Origin: Bacteroidales bacterium | GTDB lineage: Bacteria > Bacteroidota > Bacteroidia > Bacteroidales > UBA932 | Length of the DNA: 64,000 bases | NCBI GenBank assembly: GCA_017443025.1 | Contig: JAFSPG010000001.1 | Coordinates: forward strand, 1 to 64,000 | Direction of reading: 5' to 3' | Shown: positions 34,462 to 45,300 of the stretch, one piece after another | How the letters are laid out: each line of letters begins with the position of its first letter | Numbering within the stretch: position 1 is the first letter of the stretch | Program-made: the position numbers and the translations under genes | Notes under the pieces: model-generated | What the model saw: only the letters and a program-made list of their open reading frames with translations | What the model was told of the DNA's origin: nothing | Databases searched by the model: none

Positions 34462-37400
34462 TTAGAATTTCACGTTAACATTGAAACCGAAGCTCCTGCG
34501 TGAAGGCAGGGAACCATACTCAAGGCCCAGGCCGGAAGTGTTGTATCCGGAATCAGGGTCGATATTGGGGATGTTCTTCCAGATGATGAAAGGATTGCGG
34601 GCAACGAAGGAGAGGCTGATTCCCTTGACTACCTTGCCAAGCATCCTTTCTGGGAAGTTATAGCTGAAGACAATCTCACGGCATTTTACGTATGAGTTGT
34701 CATAAATGAATTTGGCGGGAGCGCCGTCGCCCATTGCCTTCCAGTAGCTCTCGGGATTGACGGGAATGGTATTGGGGCTGTATGTGCCGTCGCCATTATC
34801 GATAACGCCGTCAACTACGAGTCCTGCTGCATTGCCGGATGCCCTCCACTCGTCGAGGCTCATGTTGGCCTCTTTGCGGGCTTCTTCGGAAGCATACCAT
34901 TCGGCGCGGCCGGCAAGAGTTCCTGAAGCCTTTCCGGTAAGGTAGGCCGAGCGCATTGACATCGAGAAGATATCTGCTCCGACTTTCACGTCGAAGGAAG
35001 CGCTGAGGCGGAAGTTCTTGTATGTAAATGTGGTGTAGAAACCACCAGTCCAATCCCATGAGGAATTACCGAGGACACGGAGTATGTCGTCCATTTCCGG
35101 CAGGCCGGTCTTGGAATTGATGATAACCTGTCCGGCGTCATTGCGCTTTACATCAGGTCCCATAATGGCACCGTAGTTCTCGCCGACCTTTGCACCGACG
35201 GAAACATTGCACCACGTCGCCTTTTCAAGATCAAGATAATCCATTCCTTCTACAAGGTCGAGAACCTTGTTCTGGTTTTTGGAGAAGTTGACACCCAGAT
35301 CCCAGGCGAAATCCTTGTATTGCAAGGCACGGCCGTTCAGGCTGATCTCGATACCCCTGTTGCGGATGGCACCGGCATTGACAAGACGGCTTGCGTAACC
35401 GGAAGCCGTAGAACAGGCAAGCGGGAGAATCTGGTCGCGGGATTTCTGGTCGTAATAGGTTACGTCGAGTCCTATGCGTCCCTTGAAGAGCTTCATCTCC
35501 AGACCAAGTTCGTAAGAAGAAGTCATGGTAGGACGAAGGTCGCGGTTTGGCATGATGGTATTGTTGATGCGTCCGATCATGTAACCGGGATAGGAGAACT
35601 TGGCGGTTGAATAGTTGAGATCCAACTGATAGGGATCGGTGTCGCTGCCGACCTTTGCCCATGAAGCGCGGAACTTGCCGTATTCAAGCCAGTTGGCTTT
35701 CAGCAGCTCTGAGAATACAAAGCTGGCGGAAACCGAAGGATAAGCATAGATATTCCTTCCGGCAGGAAGCGTCGAAGACTGGTCGCCGCGCAGGGTAGCC
35801 TCCAGATAATAAGTATGGTCGTAGCCGATGCTTGCGCTGGCGAACAGGGAGTTGATCTGCTTGAGGTAAGTATTGTCCTCTGCAGTCTGCTCTTCATAGT
35901 TCATGATAGCCACGACATCCTTCATAAGCTGATTCTGGCCGGTAAGGGTGGTGTTCTTGTTATCGACCTTGAAGATATTGCCACCGAGAGTGGCGTTAAA
36001 GTCGAAGGAGCCCCAGGTATTCTTGTACATGGCGAGGACTTCGGCGTTGAGTGTGCGGTTGTCAAAGCTCTGCTTTACAAGGCGGCCAGCCAGCACGCCA
36101 GGAGTAGTCTTGGCGATATAGTCCTGGAAGTCCAGCCTGTTCATGTCAGTGCCGACGGTACCCTGAAGTTTCAGGTGATCGTTGACATTCCAGATTGCAC
36201 GGCCTGTAAAGCGGAACACATCCTTTATGGTCTTGTTCTCGTTCTTGTACAAATCCCAGTAAGGGTTCTTGTTGTACTGGTCGTTTCCATTCCATCTGGC
36301 ATAGCTTCCATCCTCGTTCTGGTACTTTTTAAGCCACTCCTGGTTATAGGTACCTGCAAGGGTCATCAGGTTTTTACCTACGTTGCTCTGAGAATCGCCG
36401 AGGGCGGGACGGTTCTTCACGTCCTCGCGAGTATAATTAGCGGTAAAGTCAAAATCAACCTTGCCCATGGATGAATTCACGCGGAGGTTGAAATTGTCGC
36501 GGCTCATATTCGTATTCGGAAGGATGTCGCGGTTACGCATATCTGTAAAAGAGAAGCGCATGCTGGTCTTTCCGGAGCTGGCATTGAGGATAACTGTATT
36601 CTGGGCGGTAAGGCCGGTGCGGAAGAAGGCTGAAGCGTTATCCTTGAACATAAGGAAGTCGCGGACCTGTCCGTCATAATACTCAACGGGCAGATAGTCA
36701 GCCTTGGGGCCCCAACTGCTGTTTGAGCCGGACGCGGTAGTACGGGCATAGTTGCCGCTGTAGCCCATACCGTAAATCTGCTGGATGCTGTCCCACTTGG
36801 CAAGCTGGGAGTCAATGGTAAAGGAACCGTTGTACTCTACTCCGAAGCGATCGGCATCAGCTTTCTTTGTAGTAATAATTATGACGCCATGGGAGGCACG
36901 GCTACCATAGAGAGCAGATGCCGCCGGGCCCTTGAGCACCGTCATGTTCTCGATGTCGTCAGGGTTGATGGCTGAGATGCCGTCGCCGAGGTCATAGCCG
37001 CCGGCAGTACCTACGCTTGCGAAGTTGGTATTGTCGAGCGGAACGCCGTCGATTACATAAAGAGGCTGGTTGTTACCGGAAATCTCGGTATTGCCACGAA
37101 GCTGTACTCGGGTCGATCCCGAAGGGCCTCCGGCTGTCTCGGATACTACGAGTCCGGCAACTTTTCCGGCGAGGGAATTGATTACATTCGGCTCTTTGGC
37201 CTTAGTGAGTTCTTCGCCTTTTATCTCGCTGACACCATAGCCAAGGGCTTTGCGCTCACGCTTGATGCCAAGGGCTGTCACGACAACCTCCTGAAGCATC
37301 TCTGCGTCTTCCTTAAGGATTACACGCATACCGTCCTGGGCCGGAACGAGCTGGGATGAATAGCCCATGAGGCTGACCTCGACCAGGATGCCGGGTTCGC

Positions 37401-37599
37401 ACTCAACAGTGAAATTGCCGTCAAAATCGGTGATGCTTACCGTAGTTGTGCCGGGAACTTTCACGGCAGCACCGGCAAGCGGGCCCAATTCATCAGAGAC
37501 ATTTCCTTTCAGGGCTTTTGCAGGCCCGTCTGCCAGGGCCGCGGCAGGAAAAAATATTCCGGCCACGAAAAGGCATAAAAGTAAAAATGATTTTTTCAT
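34462..37599 (-). CDS. SusC/RagA-family TonB-dependent outer-membrane transporter
   Basis: The 1045-residue protein has a signal peptide (residues 1-24), a carboxypeptidase-like regulatory domain (about 30-95; GPLAGAAVKVPGTTTVSITD), the TonB-box region and a plug domain (about 100-230) with the signature NQPLYVIDGVPLDN, then a 22-strand barrel ending in Phe (GFNVNVKF). SusC barrels import oligosaccharides into the periplasm with TonB energy and pair with SusD. It is the first gene of the five-gene PUL. Its leader holds a -7 element TAAGTTTG (37650-37657) but no good -33, as expected for an activator-dependent promoter. Confidence 0.95.
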   Translation of the reverse strand: MKKSFLLLCLFVAGIFFPAAALADGPAKALKGNVSDELGPLAGAAVKVPGTTTVSITDFDGNFTVECEPGILVEVSLMGYSSQLVPAQDGMRVILKEDAEMLQEVVVTALGIKRERKALGYGVSEIKGEELTKAKEPNVINSLAGKVAGLVVSETAGGPSGSTRVQLRGNTEISGNNQPLYVIDGVPLDNTNFASVGTAGGYDLGDGISAINPDDIENMTVLKGPAASALYGSRASHGVIIITTKKADADRFGVEYNGSFTIDSQLAKWDSIQQIYGMGYSGNYARTTASGSNSSWGPKADYLPVEYYDGQVRDFLMFKDNASAFFRTGLTAQNTVILNASSGKTSMRFSFTDMRNRDILPNTNMSRDNFNLRVNSSMGKVDFDFTANYTREDVKNRPALGDSQSNVGKNLMTLAGTYNQEWLKKYQNEDGSYARWNGNDQYNKNPYWDLYKNENKTIKDVFRFTGRAIWNVNDHLKLQGTVGTDMNRLDFQDYIAKTTPGVLAGRLVKQSFDNRTLNAEVLAMYKNTWGSFDFNATLGGNIFKVDNKNTTLTGQNQLMKDVVAIMNYEEQTAEDNTYLKQINSLFASASIGYDHTYYLEATLRGDQSSTLPAGRNIYAYPSVSASFVFSELLKANWLEYGKFRASWAKVGSDTDPYQLDLNYSTAKFSYPGYMIGRINNTIMPNRDLRPTMTSSYELGLEMKLFKGRIGLDVTYYDQKSRDQILPLACSTASGYASRLVNAGAIRNRGIEISLNGRALQYKDFAWDLGVNFSKNQNKVLDLVEGMDYLDLEKATWCNVSVGAKVGENYGAIMGPDVKRNDAGQVIINSKTGLPEMDDILRVLGNSSWDWTGGFYTTFTYKNFRLSASFDVKVGADIFSMSMRSAYLTGKASGTLAGRAEWYASEEARKEANMSLDEWRASGNAAGLVVDGVIDNGDGTYSPNTIPVNPESYWKAMGDGAPAKFIYDNSYVKCREIVFSYNFPERMLGKVVKGISLSFVARNPFIIWKNIPNIDPDSGYNTSGLGLEYGSLPSRRSFGFNVNVKF

Positions 37600-37649
37600 A
37601 AATTGATGTGGTTATATAAAGTGTTACAGTTGCTTTATCAAAGCTGCTG

Positions 37650-37722
37650 CAAACTTACCTTTATATTACACGCGTGCAGGTACAATAGCTATTAAAAAAA
37701 GTTTCAAATATGACATTTGTCA
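37650..37722 (-). promoter_or_regulatory. susC promoter region with candidate regulator-binding palindromes
   Basis: Minus strand TAAGTTTG (37650-37657) without a TTTG at the normal distance. Upstream lie CACGCGTG (8-bp palindrome, inside 37668-37678) and TGACATTTGTCA (37711-37722, 5-bp arms). These are candidate operators for the membrane AraC regulator encoded just upstream. Confidence 0.45.
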
Positions 37723-37758
37723 GATTTAAAACCTTTTATGATAGATTTTATACCTTTT

Positions 37759-40479
37759 TTAGCGGTACTTGGAAGGCGAAACTCCGAATGACTTCCGGAA
37801 AACAGTGCTGAAATATTTGGGATTGTCGAAACCGACAGCGTCAGAAACTTCCGAAACCGACATGCCTCCGCGAAGAAGCACCGCCGCCTTTTCCATGCGG
37901 ATAAGCCGGATGAAATCCTGCGGCGACTCCCCGGTGAAAGCTTTTAGGCGCATGTACAGATAGGTCCGGCTCATGGCCATCTCGCGGCATAGTCCGTCGA
38001 TGGAGAAATCCGACTTGTCGAGGTTTTCAAGCACTATTCGGGTTACCGAATCGACGAATTCCTTGCCGTTTCCATCCTTGGGCTCCTCCTCGCCAGCCTC
38101 GTGGGCGGCCGGGGACTGAATCATGGGATTCGTAAGGGCAAGCCTCATGTATTTGGCGTGAAGCTGATATATCTTCCAGGCACCGACGAAGGCTCCTGAT
38201 ACGAGTAGGATATATATCACCCACATCCACCACGTATTCCAGAACGGCTGGGCGACATTTACCGGAATAACGATTTCATCCAGAATGGTGTTGGCAGTGC
38301 GGCTAAGACTCCTTACCCTCACCTGGTGGGAGCCGGCTTCAACCTCTGCAAAACGGAAGCGTCCTTCCTCCGAAGGGCTGCTCCAAGGACCGTCGTCCAT
38401 GCTGTATTGATAGACTATATCTTTCTGATAGCGTAGATTTACGCTTTCGATCTGTAATTCAAAGGTATTATCCTTAAAAGCAAGATTCAACTCAGGATCA
38501 GGCCCCAGAAGAAGGGCCATTTTCCGGGCTCTGTCCTTATCGCTTCGAGAATTGAAACTGGCGCCAATAAGGTGAAGGGAAGCTCCGTAAGCGGCGCTCT
38601 CGACCTTCTCGGGATGCAGTACTACCGCCCCGCTTGTACTTCCGAGCAAGATGCTGCCATCAGGAAGAAGCATGGATGCGCCGCGGGTATATTCACGGTT
38701 AAGCATCCAGATGTGATTGACGGGTATTACCTTCCCGTTTGGTTCCAGGCGGCATAGACCGTTCTCCGTACCCAGCCACAGGCAGCCATCAGAGGCCTTC
38801 ACTATGGAACATACCCCATTGCCGGGCAAGCCGTCTTTCTTGGTAAATTGGAAGGGCTCCCCGCCGGTAAGATCACGGCCGTAAAGTCCTCCGCCGTCAG
38901 AAGCAATCCACAGACGTTCCCCGTCGACATAAAGTCCTAGAACATAGCGGTTTACGTCTTCGTCAGCCCTAGCATAGGGCAAATCTTCTACCGCAGGACT
39001 TCCGGACCTGACAAGACGAATGCCGTCGGCAGTTCCCACTGCCATCCGACCGTCCGGAAGCTGGACAATGTCCTGTACATTCTGTACAGGGAAATAACTG
39101 AAGCCGGAGGGGCTGAGTTCAGCCAAATCTCCCGACAGGCAGCCCATCCAGAGATGGCCGTCGCGGCTCCTGCAAAGGGAATATACATGGTCGTCTTTAA
39201 GTTGCCCGCCAGCCTTGGAATAAAGCTGGGATACCCTCCCGCTACGTTCCATGCGATACACTCCTTTTCCAAAGGTGGCAAGCAGGAGGGCATCACCTTC
39301 ATCACAGATGTCGAGCACGACCAGACCGGCAGCGGAAAAGGACCAAAGTTCCCCTCGCTTTATGCAAAGGCCGTCATCGGTACCGAGAACAGTGCCCCAC
39401 GACGGAGAGCTGAAAACGCAATTGATATGGTTGTTATGGATAAAATCGGCTTCATCCTCTGAGTGCAGAAGCAACTGAGCTATTCCGTTTGTCGGACGGG
39501 CCACGTCCACTCCCCCGGAATAAGTGCCGATGAAGATATCATCCCATCTGTCCTTCAGCAAAGAATATACTCCATTCCCGTGAAGGACTCCGCCCTTGCC
39601 CTCGTTGGCATGAAATAGAAGGCGGGCATTCAGACTGCTGCCCTTTGAGTCCACGCTGAAAACCCCGAAGCCATCCACGCCCAAAAGAATTGTATCCGTA
39701 TCGAGAGCGATTATGCTGCGTACGGGATTCGCGGGCAGATTCTTTACGGGCCTTGCAGAGACAAAAGCTCCACCGTAATCCAGCACCTGTACTCCGGACG
39801 AGAAAGTGCCAAGCCATATACGGTTCGTTCCTGAATCATAGAAAGCGGTTTCCGCGTGGAAGGGATAATAAAACTCAGTCTTGCAATCAGAGGGCTTTAC
39901 CCGGAAGAGACCTCCGTCCGTGCAAAGTATGTACTCGTCCTGCCGGCAAGGAAGGATGTAATGTGTAGACTGCTTTTCAAGAACGGAATGCAGGACTCCA
40001 TCCTTTATCAGGAAGGTACCGGCATCCAACGCTACCCAAATCCCCTCATTATCAACGAGTATGTGATTGAGAATAATACGTCGGCCGCTGAACAGTGCCG
40101 CCACGTCGGCTACAGGTACAAAATCGTCATCTGCGAGACTGTAGACAAAAATCCGCCCTTTGTTGTCGTAGGCATAAAGACCATCTTTGCCGTCACGGCT
40201 AAGTACAAGGCCTATCGTACGCCCTGCAAAATGGCTGTAAGGGGCATCAGGGGCAAGGAAATAATTACGTATTCCGCTTCCGTTATAGCGGTCGACCGTA
40301 TTCTTGGTAGACCACCATACCACCCCGTCAGGTGTCTGGCAAATATCAAAGACATGAGGCCCTGCGACACCGTCTCCGATGCCAAGATGGCTGAAGGTAT
40401 AATCATTTATGGAAGATGCGCCAGACCAGATGCAGGCAAGCATGCCGGCCACTGACAATAGAAGGCGTATTGAATTCAT
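37759..40479 (-). CDS. SusR-like membrane regulator: beta-propeller sensor, Y_Y_Y domain, TM and AraC HTH
   Basis: Starting at ATG 40477-40479 the 906-residue protein has a signal peptide, a large periplasmic beta-propeller with regulator-propeller repeats (RIWLGTFSSGVQVLD, HLWMGCLSGDLAEL, CLWLGTENGLCRLEPNG), a Y_Y_Y domain (about 650-745), one TM (WWMWVIYILLVSGAFVGAW, about 755-775) and a C-terminal AraC HTH (about 800-906; AMSRTYLYMRLKAFTGESPQ, GFDNPKYFSTVFRKSFGVSP). It lacks the histidine kinase and receiver parts of hybrid two-component regulators, so it should work like SusR: sensing an oligosaccharide in the periplasm and acting directly at the susC promoter 160 bases away. Confidence 0.9.
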   Translation of the reverse strand: MNSIRLLLSVAGMLACIWSGASSINDYTFSHLGIGDGVAGPHVFDICQTPDGVVWWSTKNTVDRYNGSGIRNYFLAPDAPYSHFAGRTIGLVLSRDGKDGLYAYDNKGRIFVYSLADDDFVPVADVAALFSGRRIILNHILVDNEGIWVALDAGTFLIKDGVLHSVLEKQSTHYILPCRQDEYILCTDGGLFRVKPSDCKTEFYYPFHAETAFYDSGTNRIWLGTFSSGVQVLDYGGAFVSARPVKNLPANPVRSIIALDTDTILLGVDGFGVFSVDSKGSSLNARLLFHANEGKGGVLHGNGVYSLLKDRWDDIFIGTYSGGVDVARPTNGIAQLLLHSEDEADFIHNNHINCVFSSPSWGTVLGTDDGLCIKRGELWSFSAAGLVVLDICDEGDALLLATFGKGVYRMERSGRVSQLYSKAGGQLKDDHVYSLCRSRDGHLWMGCLSGDLAELSPSGFSYFPVQNVQDIVQLPDGRMAVGTADGIRLVRSGSPAVEDLPYARADEDVNRYVLGLYVDGERLWIASDGGGLYGRDLTGGEPFQFTKKDGLPGNGVCSIVKASDGCLWLGTENGLCRLEPNGKVIPVNHIWMLNREYTRGASMLLPDGSILLGSTSGAVVLHPEKVESAAYGASLHLIGASFNSRSDKDRARKMALLLGPDPELNLAFKDNTFELQIESVNLRYQKDIVYQYSMDDGPWSSPSEEGRFRFAEVEAGSHQVRVRSLSRTANTILDEIVIPVNVAQPFWNTWWMWVIYILLVSGAFVGAWKIYQLHAKYMRLALTNPMIQSPAAHEAGEEEPKDGNGKEFVDSVTRIVLENLDKSDFSIDGLCREMAMSRTYLYMRLKAFTGESPQDFIRLIRMEKAAVLLRGGMSVSEVSDAVGFDNPKYFSTVFRKSFGVSPSKYR

Positions 40480-40524
40480 AAAGATCATATCGTCGCAAAT
40501 ATAGCGATTTTGGATAAATTTTTC

Positions 40525-40555
40525 TTTCAAAATGTATTAAGGTATGCTAACTTTG
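40525..40555 (+). promoter_or_regulatory. Promoter of the DUF3575/OmpA-like gene
   Basis: TTTC (40525-40528), 19 bases, TAACTTTG (40548-40555). The whole stretch closely resembles the menA promoter at 54970-55000 beyond the core elements. Confidence 0.6.
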
Positions 40556-40581
40556 TGGGAAATTATCAAAATGAGGCAGGT

Positions 40582-42384
40582 ATGATTAAGAAGATTGGAT
40601 TTGTCATTGCCATAGTGTTCGGCGCGCAGATGGTTTTTTCCTGCGGAGTAAGCCGCAAGAATTCCGCTAAAAGCGAAGTCGTATCGGAGTACCACGTTCC
40701 CTTCCACGATACAATAACTGTAAAATCCGCCAGCGGCGATACGCTGTACAGATATCGCACCGACACTACCGTTACCACTACAAGTAACGGCGTGGCCGCA
40801 ATTCCTGCACCTTCAATCCGCACCAATCTGATTTACCTGGCAACCTCCTCCCCCAACATAGGCATCGATATCCCCGTGAGTGAACATATTTCCATCGGCG
40901 GCAACGTCGGAATGAAAACATGGTCCAGATGGCTCCCGTGGGACAACGATTCCGATAATCCCAAGAAATGGCGCCACTTCCTCATCGCCCCCGAGTTCCG
41001 CTGGTGGCCAAAGAGCGTCTATGAAGGATGGTTCACCGGAGCAGACCTTATCTTTACCCACTATAATGTAGGAGGCGTGACATTCCCCTTCGGGATGTAT
41101 TCCAAAGTCAAGAATAACCGCCTGCAGGGCAACTTCTTCGGAGCCGGCATCTTCGCCGGATACTCCTGGTACCTCTCCGACCGACTTCGCCTCGAAGCCG
41201 AAGCCGGGATTGGAGCCGGTTACAACAGCGCCGACATATACGAATGCGTGCTCTGCGGTGCAAGAATTGGAAAGGACAAAGGTCTTGGAATAATTCCAAA
41301 ATTAGGACTCAACCTCGCCTGGAACTTCGGCCCGAGACGCCACCAGCAAATAAACAAAGACGTAAAACTTGTCCCCATCGAGACAATCGTCAAGGAGAAG
41401 GAGCCGCTTGAATACCTCCCCGCCCTTCCTATTGTTCCCGACTGGAAAGGCATTGCAGGGCAGCTTGAGCACGACCATCCCGTGCTCCGTCCCAGCTCCG
41501 AATACCGGCCATACACCCCCGACCGCATCCTTCGCAAGGAAAAAGGCGCCCTCCACGTTTTCTTCGAAAGAGACCGCCACATCCTCAAGCGTAACTTCCG
41601 CGAAGGAGAATACATCCGCGACAACGGCCCTACTCTCGACGAAATCATCGACATTACCTCTCGTATCATGGCCGACACTACAAGCCATGTCACCAAGATA
41701 CAGATTATCGGTCTTGCATCCATCGAAGGTCGCCGCAAGCACAATATCACGCTTGCCGACAACCGCGCAATGGCTTTGCAAAAGTATATCCAGGACCGCC
41801 TGAACGTTTCTGACGAGATGTTCGATACCGTAGGAGGCGGCGAGGCCTGGAGCGAGCTGCGTGATTTCCTTAACGACATGCTCCTTGCCGGCGGCAATGA
41901 ACATCTCAGCGAAAGCAGCCTGCGCGAGGTTCTCGACATAATCGACAAAGACCCCGACCTTGACCGCCGCGAAGCCCGTCTGCGTGCCCTCGACGGAGGA
42001 AAAGTCTACAAAGCCCTTGTCAAGTACGTTTTCCAGGATCAGCGTAATTCCGGATGGCTCAGAATCTATTACGATTATGTTCCCGACGAGAATGCCCGCA
42101 TAATCAACGAGGCCATCAAGAAGATTGGGGCAGGCCGTTACGCAAGTGCACTTGAACTTCTCGAGAAAGTCCGCGGCGACGAGCGCAGCGACAACGCCTA
42201 CGCCGTTACCCTTTATTATCTCGGCCGCGAAGACGACGCCATTGCAGTTCTGCGCGAAGCCGCAGCACGCGGCGACAAAGATGCCGCGCGCAATCTCGAA
42301 GGCCTTGAAGAGGCCAAAGCGAAACGCAGCGCTTACGAGCAGCGTCGCCGCGAGTGGGAAGAACTGGTGTCGGGAATCAAATAA
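40582..42384 (+). CDS. DUF3575 outer-membrane protein with OmpA-like domain and TPR tail
   Basis: The ATG at 40582 (after GAGGCAGG) is chosen because the predicted promoter lies between it and the longer start; it gives a 600-residue lipoprotein (signal ending AQMVFSCG). Residues about 70-265 match DUF3575: a small beta-barrel (IGIDIPVSEHISIGGNVGMK, FAGYSWYLSDRLRLEAEAGI). Residues about 320-500 form an OmpA-like domain (LHVFFERDRHILKR, IIGLASIEGRRKHNITLADN), and the C-terminus is TPR-like. DUF3575 proteins often accompany Mfa/Fim fimbrial genes; here it is convergent with the fimbrial operon, 11 bases from its end. It may help anchor or assemble the fimbria. Confidence 0.85.
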   Translation: MIKKIGFVIAIVFGAQMVFSCGVSRKNSAKSEVVSEYHVPFHDTITVKSASGDTLYRYRTDTTVTTTSNGVAAIPAPSIRTNLIYLATSSPNIGIDIPVSEHISIGGNVGMKTWSRWLPWDNDSDNPKKWRHFLIAPEFRWWPKSVYEGWFTGADLIFTHYNVGGVTFPFGMYSKVKNNRLQGNFFGAGIFAGYSWYLSDRLRLEAEAGIGAGYNSADIYECVLCGARIGKDKGLGIIPKLGLNLAWNFGPRRHQQINKDVKLVPIETIVKEKEPLEYLPALPIVPDWKGIAGQLEHDHPVLRPSSEYRPYTPDRILRKEKGALHVFFERDRHILKRNFREGEYIRDNGPTLDEIIDITSRIMADTTSHVTKIQIIGLASIEGRRKHNITLADNRAMALQKYIQDRLNVSDEMFDTVGGGEAWSELRDFLNDMLLAGGNEHLSESSLREVLDIIDKDPDLDRREARLRALDGGKVYKALVKYVFQDQRNSGWLRIYYDYVPDENARIINEAIKKIGAGRYASALELLEKVRGDERSDNAYAVTLYYLGREDDAIAVLREAAARGDKDAARNLEGLEEAKAKRSAYEQRRREWEELVSGIK

Positions 42385-42395
42385 ATAATGTTCAT

Positions 42396-45300
42396 CTACG
42401 GAACCGTAACTCCGTTATCAATCAGCGAACCGTTGAACGACTTGACGTACATAATCGTCAGTTCGGTATCGAGATTGGCCTGAGTCGTAAACTCCAGGCT
42501 GGCGCTCAGGTTTCCTCTCGGAATATGCCATACAAACTGATTGTTGCTTCCGTAGTAGCGTTCCACTTCGCCTACAGAAGGAACTATACTCTCCGGCGAA
42601 AAGACATAGCCGTTTCGGTTGGAGAAGAACATATCCACATAGAACAGTGTCTGGGCGTTGTTACGGCTGGTAATTGTCATAGTGTACGTCTTTCCTGCCG
42701 TGAAAATAACCTTGTCATTGCCGATGCTTGATACCTCGCTGAAAGTAACGTTCACGCTTCCGTTATCCTCTGAATAGTTGAATGTAGGATTATCGACAGT
42801 AAATCCATAGGTATTGGAAGCCTTAAACACATTGCTCTTGGTAAGCTTCATAGTACGGATATTGCCCTGGAAGCGTCCGTAGCGGAAGTCTATGGTTACA
42901 TATCCGGGCGAAGACAGCGAGAACACTACATCCTGTCTGCCGCTGACCGTCCTGGCCTCGATTTCGTGGTAATTGATATCGCCGTTTGTATTACGGGGGC
43001 CGGTAGGAGTATAAGGGAAGACCAGAGGCTTGTTATTAATACCGTTCTTAAAGCCATTCTGTATAGTCAGGGTAACCGGAGTATTCAGTTTGTCCGGGTG
43101 ATCCTTGTAGCCGAATATAATATTCTTGTTATTATCAGAGTTTACGTGCCCCCAGGCCACATTTGACCATGAATTGTCTGCCCAATAGCCGGAGGAGTTG
43201 CTAAGAGGATGGCCGTCGATCAATCCGGCGAAGGGGAAATGATATGCCCGCACGGTAGCCTTGTCGTAGTCATTGGCGGAAAGCTCGACCTCGATTTCGT
43301 CGGGGTTGGAAGTCGTAGAAATGAAATCGAGAGTTACAGTATGGCCGGAAGGCTTGACGTAATACGTACCGGGGTCCGGACCTGCGGTTATATTTCCACC
43401 AAGGTCAAGACGTACGCCCTGCGCCTTGATAAGAACATAGGGATAATCAGCGGGATAGATGCCGTCGATATCCTCAATCATATCAAAACTCATCGGGATA
43501 GTGACGTCATCGGCGGAAGGGATAGGTACTGTAAAGCCGAGATTATTGAACTTCTTGTAGAAGAAGTGAACGAAGTTGTCGTGTCCCTTCTCAAAGAACT
43601 CATTATATACCCAGACATCCGTAGCGCTCTCTTCGCGGGTAGTCTTGAAATGGCAGGTGAACGAACGCCACATCCTTTCATTTTCGTCTTCGAAGCGCTG
43701 CAAAGCGAGGTATTCATCCCAGGTGATAGTACGCACGAACTGGAATGTCTGTTTCTCAGCGTAATAGAGATTCTCGGAGATTGAAGGCCCATTGATAACA
43801 GGAAGACTGTTGTTCGGGACGGTATTGTCCGGCGTAAGTGTTTTTCTGTCCGCCTCGATAGTAAAATCAAGAGGGAACATCGACTGAACGAGTCCGTCAG
43901 GAATATCAATTATTACTGTCTGAGGCGTATCCTTTACGGCAGGTACGCGGGACTCTCCACAACGTACAGATATGGGCTGGATGGGCTGGATGGTGATAGG
44001 GATGTCGCGATAAAGGCGGCCGTCATCATGCACACCTGTAATACGAATAGTCTGGGTGCGTACGCTCTTGCTCGGAGCTACATTGTAGAAACGGATTTTA
44101 CGCCATCCCTTTTCTTCGCCCTCCTGCGCCGCAGGATAGAGAGTAAGATTATATAGGATGTCATTACCACCATCTTCCGGAGGAAGAAGCTGGACACCCA
44201 CACGGCCTTCGTCGAGATATGGCTCTCCGTCGGTATTCCCGAACCATACGCTCAGCACATCCACAGGGTTCCCTGCGCCGTGCTCACGTGTGAAGGCATG
44301 CGACATCCAGGGCAGCACGTGCAGACGACCTATACCATCCGAGATATCCGCAAGCAGCTGCGTAGAGATATCGGCCGACACATCGGCACTACCCGCAGAC
44401 GCGGCGGCTGCCTGAGGAGTGGCATGACCCTGAGAGAGAATTTTCTTGACTATAATCTGATATTTGAAGTTGCGGTAAATCGGATAGTAGCGCGAAACAA
44501 ACTCAGTTCCTACGCGCTTAGTCTCCATAAGGTCGACCTTATAGAAGTAGTACCCCTTATGTGCCTGATCGGAAGGATTGTCATACAAGCCGTATATAAT
44601 GACGGAGGACGGAGGAATACTGCTGTTTGGAGCCGGACGCTCATAAAGATATGTCGCGCCGCCGTCGGCGGGAGCGATTCCCTCTCCAAGCGGAGGTACG
44701 AAAGCGCTGGCATCCGGGATATCAGTATCGAATACAGTACCGGCCGGAAGATTGGCCTTGTACGCAATCTCATCCTCAAGATACGTAAAGCTTATCTGAT
44801 CATAATTGGAGATGAAGCCGGTAGCAGCGCTGTAAGGGGCAATAGTACCGCGCGATGGAGTATTTACAGCCGCAAAACTAACAGGAGTAAAGTTAGAATC
44901 TTCGGCTGAAGAAAGCATAATCTTGGCCCAGTTGCGGATTAGCGGAATACCCTGAAAAGCAAGTTCCGTAATATCATCGGCAATATATCCGGTACCGCCG
45001 TCAGGAATGATATGCCCATCGATATCGATAAAATCGCCATCATCATTTCTTTTTGCCCTGATACCGTTAGGAAGGGATATAATCTGCCAGTACGCCATTT
45101 CGCCACCGGCAGATAGCTGCGAAGGCATTACGGCAGTATCGTAACCGAAAGGAAGAGTAGCCGGGCCGTTACCAAGGAAATGGACGGTACGGGGGCTGTC
45201 CGACATAGCAAGATCTACGGTAAAATCGTACCTCGGGACCGTCATCTCCACAGGATTGTCGTACGCATCAGTCGTCTCGTATGTATATGTGCCGCTCGCT

